From Otis tarda (taxonomy: Eukaryota > Chordata > Aves > Otidiformes > Otididae), in contig CM048552.1 in NCBI GenBank assembly GCA_026413225.1, positions 193,908,053 to 193,972,052 of the forward strand: 64,000 nt of DNA, in the 5' to 3' direction. Both the position numbers and the translations under genes were made by a program. Under the pieces are notes generated by a model. It was not told the origin of the DNA, did not search any database, and worked only from the letters and a program-made list of their open reading frames with translations. Each line of letters opens with the position of its first letter. Position 1 is the stretch's first letter. This document shows positions 44,476 through 52,025 of this stretch, one piece after another.

Positions 44476-44662
44476 TTTCTTTTCCAGTTACATCCCAGTC
44501 TCCCGCTCGCAAAGCACTGGGGGCTGCCAGTCCCGCTCCCTCTCCCTGTTGCCCCACCGGCGTGATCGTGGGAAGGGGCAGCAGGGCGAGGATCCCCTCC
44601 GCAGAAGGTGGCGGGCAGGCGTCCCCGCTGGTCACCACGGCGGCCGTCAGCGCCAGCCCGCC

Positions 44663-44809
44663 GACGGGAGATCCGTCGCAGTGACCTAGGAAGGCACCCC
44701 TCCCCTCAGTTTGCAGCATAGCCACCCACGACAGAGGAAAAATACCCCTGGAACACGGCCACTCATGTCTCCCCACGTAAGCTCCAGGACACGCGTGGCC
44801 GGGCGCAGC
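44663..44809. repeat. Duplicated block, copy A
   Basis: About 147 bp, roughly 85% identical to copy B at 45001-45145 in the same orientation. Shared words include gggagatccgtcgcagt, gaggaaaaataccc and aggacacgcgtggccgggcg. Not recognised as a known mobile element. Confidence 0.9.
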
Positions 44810-45000
44810 CAGGGTACCCACGGCGGCTCCGAGGGGTCCACCCGCGGTCTGTTCCCCGGGAGCAATGCTCCGCCCGTCTCGCCTTGAACGCCCCGGTCCC
44901 CCAGAGCCACCGACATGGGATCCTCCTGGATACTTTGGGAGACGCCACTGAATTAGTCCCACTCATGTGAAAGCACAGCGAGACTTTTCAAGGGAGAGCC

Positions 45001-45145
45001 GACCGGGAGATCCGTCGCAGTCACCTAGGGAGGGACACCCCTCGGTCTGCAGTACAGCCACGCACGAGGGAGGAAAAATACCCTTGGGACACGGCCACTC
45101 GTGTCTCCCCAGGGAAGCCCCAGGACACGCGTGGCCGGGCGCAGC
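45001..45145. repeat. Duplicated block, copy B
   Basis: Second copy of the block at 44663-44809, 338 bp to the right. The ~190 bp between the copies is unrelated to either. Local duplication in the CDX2 5' flank. Confidence 0.9.
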
Positions 45146-46140
45146 ACGAGGCCCGTGGCGGAGCCGCGGCAGGACCCAGCCGCCCCCGCCTCGTCCCCGT
45201 CCCTCATTTTTTTTGGTGGTTTGGGGTTGTTGTTGTTTTGTGGTGGTTTTTTTTTTTTTTTTTTCTCGGCGAGTGAAAGGTTTCCTCGCTGTGTCATGGG
45301 AAAAGATGCGAATATGCAAACGTCGTCTGGCATTGTCCCCGCTCGGGGTGAAAAGTTAAAGCATAAAAGCGGTGGGGGGAAGCTGAGAGGGGGTCTCCTC
45401 TTCAAAGGGGGCTGGCTGGGTGCCGGGGGAGCCGGCTGCCCCTCACCCGGGAGCCGCCTTTCCAGGACCAGTGTTTCCAGTGGGTTTCCAAGGCGTCGCG
45501 GCGGGAAAAAGCCAGCGTGCCCGGAGGGGCAAGTCGCCGGGTTCTCCATGCGCTCAGCCGCGCTGCAGCAAGGGAGTCTCCCCGCGGGGTGGTGGGCTGC
45601 GGGTCAAGGCGGATGGGCCCCCCCTTGGATCCCCCCACACCCAGAACCTCTGAGGGCAGAGGGTGGAAGGGCAGTGGGTGTTTTAATCGAAGGCACCCCC
45701 AGCCCTCGCCCCTTCCAGACTGGGACGGGGAGGGAGGGCAGCGGCTGCCCTCGAAGCTCCGTGGGCGCACACGCGGAGGAAAAGCAGCAGGACCCTCGGA
45801 GGGGGAGTGAGGGGAGATTTCTCTTCTTACCTCTCCTTCATCGCCCGTGACCGAGTGGGAGCGGGCGGGAAGCGCGTTAGGAAAAGCAGTAGGCCGTCGC
45901 GGTGGGGTTTGTTGCTTAAAACAGCCCACGACAAAACGGCTTTGTGGATTTTTAATCAAAATCGCCTTCTTCTCCGCCCCTTCCCCCCGCCAGCCCCCAG
46001 CCCCGAGTGCGGAGAAGAGCTGGTTAAAGCGCTGCCCACCAGATCGGCCGCGATACGCGGCTCCCGTGTTCCCACCCTCGCCCTTAGATCTCCCTGCGTG
46101 TCTTTTGCAAGTCTCTTGATTTCATCCTTTGAACCTGTGA

Positions 46141-46290
46141 TTGGAGGTTAAAGTGCACCAGGTTGCAATGGAAGGAGGAAGCTCTTAAACAATAAAGGCT
46201 TGAATATTTAGCTGTGATCAGGTCGCTGCCCTCTCCTTATCTTTTTAAATGCAAATCGTCTTTTAGGGGTAGTAGCTATATACCCAGCGC
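46141..46290 (+). promoter_or_regulatory. CDX2: CDX2 core promoter
   Basis: A sudden drop in GC just upstream of the 5' leader, with clustered motifs: HNF4-like ttaaagtgca (46148-46157), acaataaag (about 46189), GATA site CTTATCT (46236-46242), a perfect octamer ATGCAAAT (46249-46256) and a TATA-like CTATATA (46276-46282). Octamer and HNF4 control of the mammalian Cdx2 promoter has been reported, which fits. A start site near 46305 would give a leader of about 200 nt. Confidence 0.65.
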
Positions 46291-46359
46291 CTCTCCACGT
46301 CACCTGCCTTTGGTGTGTCTGGGCCATTACTAATAGAGCCTTGTAAACAATCGTTAATC

Positions 46360-46365
46360 ATGTAA
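46360..46365 (+). promoter_or_regulatory. Start-stop element ATGTAA in CDX2 leader
   Basis: An ATG followed at once by TAA in the predicted 5' leader. Such minimal uORFs can stall ribosomes; relevant only if the transcript starts upstream of it. Confidence 0.35.
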
Positions 46366-46476
46366 GTGCTGCCGGCCATCGGGTTCGGACCGGGAGCCGG
46401 GAGCCGGGAGCAGCCCAGTGCCGGGGGCCGCGGCCCCCTCCCCGTCGTCGGGCCGCTGCCCCAGCCCCCGAGCAGC

Positions 46477-46518
46477 ATGCGGAGAGCCGCCGCCGGACCC
46501 CCGCCAGCATGTACGTGA
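46477..46518 (+). promoter_or_regulatory. Upstream ORF overlapping the CDX2 start codon
   Basis: ATG at 46477 with A at -3 opens a 13-codon ORF in another frame that runs past the CDX2 ATG (46509) and stops at 46516-46518. Ribosomes using it could not reinitiate at the main start by normal scanning, so it should lower CDX2 output. Confidence 0.55.
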
Positions 46519-47046
46519 GCTACCTCCTGGAGAAGGACGGGCCCATGTACCCCGGCCCGCTGCGACACGCGGGGGGGCTCAACCTGGCGGCGCAGAACTT
46601 CGTGGGCGCCCCACAGTACGCGGACTACGGCGGCGGCGGCTACCACGGCAACCTCGACGGCGCCCAGTCCCCCGGCCCGGCCTGGCCCGCGCCCTATGCC
46701 CCTCCGCTCCGCGACGACTGGGGGGCCTACGGACAAGGGACGCCGCCGGCCGCCCCCGCCGTCCACGGCCTCAACGGCGGCTCCCCCGCCGCAGCCGTGG
46801 CCTACAGCCCCGCCGACTACCACCACCATCACCACCACCACCACCCCCCGCACCCACATCCGCACGCCCACCACCACGCCGGCCCCGCGCCCCACTGCTC
46901 CGCCGGGGTGATGCAGCCCCTCAACGCCAACGCCGCCTCCGCCGCCGCCGCTACCGCCGCCCCCGAGCCGCTCTCCCCCGCGGGGCAACGCCGCGGCCTC
47001 TGCGACTGGATGAGGAAACCGGCGCAGCCCCCGCTCAGCAGCCAGG
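46509..47046 (+). CDS. CDX2: CDX2 exon 1: activation domain and hexapeptide
   Basis: ATG at 46509 has A at -3 and starts the conserved MYVSYLL. Codes for residues 1-179 plus one base of Val180; donor gtaagc. Contains the His8 run (46821-46844) and the CDWMRKPA hexapeptide used for PBX-type partners in other homeoproteins. Confidence 0.97.
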
Positions 47047-49630
47047 GTAAGCGGGAGCCAGGGGGCGACGGGGCGGGTGGGAGGGGGCTGCCCCGCCGAC
47101 TGCTCCCTCGAGGCGCCAAGGCAGAGGCGGGAGCGGGACACAGGGGAAAGGAGAAGCACCCCGAAACAAACCCGGTCCGAGGAAGAACGGCAGCTGCCGG
47201 CTGGTCCCCGGCTCCCTGGCGGGGCTGAGCCGCCGCCGGCCCCGCAAAGGCCGGTACTGCGGGGTGCGCTACGGCCAAGCGGGGCGGAACGGCCCGGGAT
47301 CCCGGGGAAACGATCTCTCTTCCTCCCACTGCTCTGCTCCTCCGCTTGTAGCCACTCGGAAGATTTTATAACCAATTACAGTCATATAAATCATCGGCCG
47401 GTGTCGCTCCGCATTTGTTTCTGAGTCACTGGGCGCCCACCCTTTATTAAAGGTCTCCCGACCAGCGGCTACAGCTGCCCGCCGACCCCCGGGCCTGGCC
47501 AGTGGGGCCGAGGGGTGCGAGGGCGCGCCGCCCTCCAGACTTCCTCCCCCCCACCTTCACCAAACCCCCAGTCCCGCGGCGGCCGGCAGGACGGGTCGGG
47601 ACGCGGCCGGCGCCGCGCTCCCTTATGATGTTAATACCCCCGCAGAGCCCCCCTTCTCTTTTATTTCCACCCGCCTCCATCTACCAGAGGAGATGCATGT
47701 CCTCCTGCTTTGATATACGCCATCCACCACTGTTCTCCCCCTCTTTTTCCTTTATTCTTTTATTTTTGTGGCTTTTTAAAAAATATATTTATACCGAGTG
47801 GTCGGGGAAAAAAAAAAAAAAGAGATGCCGAGTGGGGCAGTGAATAACGACTCTTGCCATTCGTCTCTCATCCCCGGCCTTGCGCCACGTACGGGGGCTC
47901 CCAGAGCGGCGTGGGGTGGTAGGCTCCCGGCCGCCCCGTCGGCCGCCGCACCCCCGGGGGAAGCCGCCCCGGTGCCCCGGGGTGGCGATGGCGGCGGGGC
48001 TCTGCCGTGCCCGCCGCGTTCCCACAGTTTGGGCTTGTGCGGTGGTGGCCGGTCCCTTGTCTCCATTCAAATTCTGCCTTTGGAGCCGGTGTTTATGTTA
48101 ATGCGCGGGGCTGGGGGGGGGGGGATGAAAGCGCCTGCCGCCATTTGTTCAGTAGTGGTAATTCAAACAGAATGTGGCTGTCATTAAGGCTTTGAGAAGG
48201 GTTCTTTTTTTTTTTTTTTTCTTTGATAAGATCTCCTTGTCCTGCATTGTTTGGGATTGTGTTCCCTATTCACTGGCTCTGGGGAGTTTTCTCTGATCAG
48301 GCTTGTATCTTTACAGGGCGCTTTTGTTGTGGTTTGCAGAGAGTTTACCTGAACAAAGTCAGCCTGCGAACCATTAAGCACCTTGGGGGTAGAGGCTCCC
48401 CACCTTGGCTCCCTGGGGAACGGGAGGGCCGGGGACACAACCAGTTAAACCAGAAACCCTCGGGAGAAAGGAGATCCGCGGCCGCCCAACACTGGCCGGC
48501 CGCTGGCTGGCATTCGCCTTGGGATTTCCTCGGGGTTAGTTTTTCGAGTTTTGGATAAATTTTTTTAGGCCTAAAGTTGCACGTCGCGCTTCCACGGTCA
48601 CCGGGAAGTGACTTCAGTCGTTGTCCCGAGGCCGGCGGCCGGGGGAGAAGCGGGGGCAGCCGGGCCCCGAGGGGCCCCCGACGGCCGCTCCCGGCTCCCC
48701 CCGCTAGGATCGGTTTTTCCTGTTGAGAAACGAAGCTGCCGAGCTCCGAACGGGGCTTTTCCTTTTTTTTTTTTTTTTCCCTTCTCTCCTTCTCTTTGGA
48801 AAAAGTTTGTTCTGGGTAGGGAAAGCAAAACACAACAGAAAGTCGAAAGTGAGCGCACAATCGAGGGGTCCCCCAGCGCCATGCGGTGGGGCGGGGGGCT
48901 GGCAACCGGGGCCGGGGGGCCAATGCTCGGCTTGTCGCGGTAGGCAGCGGTGTCCCTGCCCCGTGTCCCCGAGGAGGTGTGGAACCGCTCCTCTCCCCTC
49001 TGCTCCCCGCTCTCGGTAAAGACCTGGGCAGGAAGAGGGGAGCGAGAAGCCGGGAGGGCCCGACCCTGCTCGCCCTGCGCCCCTGCCCTCCCCTCTCCTA
49101 GGCCCTTTGGCTTCGGCTTTCCCAACCCTGGCTTTGTTCTCCGCAGTTAAAACCAGGACGAAAGACAAGTACCGCGTCGTGTACACCGACCACCAACGGC
49201 TGGAGCTGGAGAAGGAGTTTCACTACAGCCGCTACATCACCATCAGGAGGAAAGCGGAGCTAGCCTCCAGCCTGGGGCTGTCCGAGAGGCAGGTCTGTCC
49301 CACGAGTGGCCGCGATACGCGGGGCACCGATGCGCGGAGCAGCGATATGCGGGGCAGGGATGCGTGGAGCCAGGATGCGCGGGCCTGGGATGCGCGGCCC
49401 TCCAGGAGCAGGGGACCGCGGGGAGCGACCCCCCTCACTTCCCTCTTCTCCCCTCCCGGCAGGTGAAAATCTGGTTCCAGAACCGGAGGGCGAAGGAGAG
49501 GAAGATCAACAAGAAGAAGCTGCAGCAGGCGCAGCCCGGCGGCGCGGAGCCGCTCAGCCCCGGTGCCCCACTGCAGGGTCCCGCGACGGGGGCAGCAGCC
49601 CCCGGGCTGGGCCCCGCCGCCCCTCAGTGA
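46509..49630 (+). CDS. CDX2: CDX2, caudal-type homeobox transcription factor
   Basis: Nuclear homeodomain activator specifying posterior axis and intestinal epithelium; binds TTTATG/ATAAA-type sites. Exons 46509-47046, 49147-49292, 49463-49630 join in phase to 283 residues (human 313). [15 protein letters not shown] opens the conserved CDX N-terminal activation domain. A His-rich stretch (His105-112 run) follows, then a poly-Ala/Ser stretch, W-hexapeptide CDWMRKPA (165-172) and homeodomain (about 183-242: [20 protein letters not shown] through [16 protein letters not shown]). The N-terminal wording (SPADYH, LNGGSP, NLD-AQSPGP) is CDX2 rather than CDX1 or CDX4, and the FLT3-CDX2 order agrees. 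The C-terminus is shorter than human and lacks its Gln/Pro run. GC-rich throughout, within a CpG island. Confidence 0.97.
47047..49146 (+). other. CDX2 intron 1
   Basis: 2.1 kb, mostly CpG-rich. A lower-GC stretch at 48125-48375 looks like a regulatory element. G-run of about 12 at 48113-48124. No exon besides those given. Confidence 0.85.
48125..48375. promoter_or_regulatory. Candidate intronic enhancer of CDX2
   Basis: Lower-GC block in a CpG-rich intron with TCF/LEF-type ctttgata (48222-48229) and aacaaag (about 48352), a homeodomain-type tcattaag and ccattaag, and an 18-T run. Cdx2 intron 1 is known to contain enhancers in mouse; correspondence is inferred. Confidence 0.4.
49147..49292 (+). 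CDS. CDX2: CDX2 exon 2: homeodomain helices 1-2
   Basis: Acceptor ccgcag, donor gtctgt. Residues 181-228: [20 protein letters not shown] to SERQ. Near-identical to human; only ASSLGL differs from AATLGL. Confidence 0.97.
49305..49402 (+). repeat. Decayed ~15-bp minisatellite filling CDX2 intron 2
   Basis: Six to seven units built on cgatgcgcggagcag (variants gatacgcggggca, gatatgcggggca, gatgcgtggagcc, gatgcgcgggcct). Intron 2 is only 170 bp, so more than half is repeat. Confidence 0.85.
49463..49630 (+). CDS. CDX2: CDX2 exon 3: recognition helix and C-terminus
   Basis: Acceptor ggcag; stop TGA at 49628-49630. Residues 229-283. [20 protein letters not shown] is the DNA-recognition helix and basic tail; then [12 protein letters not shown] (cf. 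human PEPLSPVSSLQA) and a short Ala/Gly/Pro end. Confidence 0.97.
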   Translation: MKIWFQNRRAKERKINKKKLQQAQPGGAEPLSPGAPLQGPATGAAAPGLGPAAPQ

Positions 49631-50045
49631 CAGCGGCCCTGGGGTCCGCGGCGCAGAGACTGCTGGAGGCCACGGTCGCGGTGGGGTAGGGCCAAGCCCG
49701 GCCGGGGGCACGGAGGGAGTGAACCTCCCACCCAAGCCCCGCATCCCACGCACTGCATCACCCCGCGGGGCCGGCCGTGTGTACAGGTGTACAGTGGATG
49801 TGCCTCGTCATCCAGGGGAAACGTGGCCATCGCTTTATTAATATTATTATTATTATGTTTGGGTGGGGTTTTGGTTTGGTTTTGTTTTTTTGTTGGTTTT
49901 TTTTTTTTTTTTAACCCTGGAGTTTGTTAGATAAAAGGGAGCAGGGGGCACTGCCCACCAGTCAACCCCCGGTGAATCTCAGGGATCGGTCCCAAAGACC
50001 TTAGAAATGTTGTTGGGCTAACGATGAATTTTAACAAGAAAAACA

Positions 50046-50051
50046 ATTAAA
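50046..50051 (+). terminator. CDX2: CDX2 proximal polyadenylation signal
   Basis: ATTAAA about 415 nt after the stop, followed by T-rich DNA (50056-50098). Plausible proximal 3' end. Confidence 0.45.
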
Positions 50052-50104
50052 GCACATTTTTTAAAAAAAAATTATATTTTATTTTATTTTTTCTTGTAAC
50101 AGTA

Positions 50105-50300
50105 GATACACAAAATGTTCGTCCTGCCCTAAGGGCCAGCGCAGAGAAGATAAGGCGCTGTTTAAACGCTCAGAGGTGAATTGCTTAATGCTAGACACTT
50201 GTAAAAGAGCCCATAAATCCGGTGCTGATAGTCATCCAGCCAGATTTATTAGCTGCAGTACAGAGAAATTAGGAGAATGAAGTCTCCTTTGAAAAAGGTG
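50105..50300. promoter_or_regulatory. Candidate regulatory element 3' of CDX2
   Basis: Moderate-GC block with two CDX-type sites (cccataaatc near 50210-50219; gatttattag near 50243-50252) and a GATA motif (agataag, 50148-50154). Fits an autoregulatory element but is unproven. Confidence 0.35.
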
Positions 50301-51770
50301 TCCTGTCATGTTGGAGCAAGGAGCCTTGTGTCTGCAGAATACTGCTGCAAAGTGCCCAGTGCCATTTTGCAATGTTCCATTGTTTAAATTATGTGCTGTT
50401 TCTCACCTCCTTACAATTTTTGGCTCGTTTGGAGGTTTGTTTTTTTTTTTCCAGTTAGTTTCCCAAAGTCTCCTTGGTGTTACCAGCTTTACGTAGGCGT
50501 CATCACAGCCCCGCCACGAGCACCGGAGCCCGCCTTGCACGGGCTGTGGCCTGTTTCCCTGTGCTGGCTGGATGGTGGGGACCAGGATAGAGATGCCAAA
50601 CGACTCGCCTAGCTCGAGATGAAAACAAGAAAAGTCTGGCTGATTTGGCCAAATCGCCCTGGCTGCTTGCCGTGTGTACTTCTTACTTACAGACGGGAGA
50701 AACCCCACTGAGAAGCAAAGCTGCACAGGCAGCTGGGGCTGCGTGTGGGACCAGCTGGTGTCCCATCCCAACAGGGATGGGAGCTCTGTCCAGCCCTAAA
50801 CACGTTCTGCAGGTTTCTGACTTCCCCAGCCTTTGACCCCACGTTTTTCTCTTTTTCTTGTCAAATTTATTTAAGATATTCCATTCGCCTTCTTTGGGAG
50901 CACTTTGTTTTTCTCCTTGATGACTCTGTTGTCATCTTTTTGCTGAAAGCCAAAGCGAAATGCCAGCAGGATCTGCAGGACTGCACGGGAAGGATTGGTT
51001 TGCCAGGGCCTGGCCCCGCAGACAAGGCAGCTCTCTCTGCCTGGGAGAGCCTGAGCACCAGCCCCAAAGCCTCTGTGCTGGGTTTTGGTTGCATATAGGT
51101 CCATGGTTCACTGGGCCAGGGGCTGGGTGCTGGCTGACAGCAGACGTCTGGCTGTGCAAACCCGATCCAGGGCTCCTGCGCCTGGGGGAAGACCATGGCG
51201 GGAGGCAGCACCTCCAGTGCAGGGAACCTGCTTGATTTTCTGCCTCATGTGTAGCCTCCGAAGTGAGTCTGGCCAGGAGACCTGGGTGCAGCACCCAGGT
51301 AGTTACTCTTGTTGCATGTGGGCTTGACACACACCTCATCCCACTGGGTCCAATGTCCATGGTTCGCACTGGACCAGAGGGAGACAGGAGGCAGATCCAT
51401 CCTTCTTTTGCTTCTAAAGGGTCCTTGGATCTTTCTGGAGGAGCTGGGGGACACCTAAAACTGAGCACCACCCAATCTGGGGGGCTTGGCTTTGCAGCAC
51501 CAGCCTTACAGCAGACAGAGGAGAGCAGTTGCGCCAGAGATGGCCGAGTTAAAAGGGCTTTGCAGGGTCCACGTCCCACTCCTTCCTCCACGCTCTCCCC
51601 AAGTGGGTACGAGGGCTCTCAGGGGGCAGCACCGGCAGCCGGGGCACGGGCAGCCGTGGGTGGTGCCGTCCCTTCGAGGATGCCCTCTGACGCCTGTGGC
51701 CGCCCCCGCAGCATTGATCCCCAGCCTGGCTGCTGCCCCAGTTGCTGCGCGTTGCTGCGATACGCCTGTC
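50301..51770. other. CDX2 3' flank or extended 3' UTR
   Basis: No coding gene. Long open frames on both strands (e.g. 219 codons on minus, 50932-51591) have no recognised domain and mirror each other, so are judged chance. Confidence 0.6.
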
Positions 51771-51776
51771 AATAAA
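51771..51776 (+). terminator. Strong polyadenylation signal
   Basis: AATAAA followed within 40 nt by GT-rich sequence (gtttggattgtgg, ggtttgtttgttt). Would be a distal CDX2 3' end (3' UTR about 2.15 kb) or the end of an unannotated transcript. Confidence 0.5.
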
Positions 51777-51939
51777 CCCTGTTTGGATTGTGGAGCAGAG
51801 CACAAGGTTTGTTTGTTTAGTGGTTAGAGGTTCAAAAGTCGGCATTGTCCCACTGCAAACGAGCACAAGTTTTTTCTCCCTAAGGAAAAGCTGGCTGCGG
51901 CGAGAGGGAAGGAGAGATATCGGTGGGCCCTTTTATTTG

Positions 51940-52025
51940 CTTCCAGGAATAATTAATGGCAGTGTGAAAAAAGATGACCATGGAGTTATGAAAGGCCATC
52001 AATAAGTAAATTAATCACAAAGGGT
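51940..52025. promoter_or_regulatory. Homeodomain-motif cluster
   Basis: AATAATTAATGG (51948-51959), atcaataag and aaattaatcacaaag lie within 80 bp of otherwise GC-moderate DNA. TAATTA-type sites are bound by many homeodomain proteins. No repeat signature. Candidate ParaHox enhancer. Confidence 0.35.

Larger units (their letters stand above)
43053..44662. other. CDX2 5' flank, middle part
   Basis: CpG-rich DNA with AT-rich islets (43143-43180; 43480-43545; 44340-44475). A 24-25-nt direct repeat lies at 43984-44042. No exon recognised. Confidence 0.65.

Noticed and set aside
45101..45850. 249-codon frame upstream of CDX2
   Set aside because: Poly-Phe from a T-run joined to Gly/Arg-rich CpG sequence; typical chance frame in GC-rich DNA.
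46263..47375. 370-codon minus-strand open frame opposite CDX2 exon 1
   Set aside because: It mirrors the GC-rich CDX2 coding frame, is Gly/Ala/Val-rich without domains, and runs through the promoter. It is a shadow.
50932..51591. 219-codon minus-strand frame 3' of CDX2
   Set aside because: Overlaps equally open plus-strand frames, no domain and no splice or start context.
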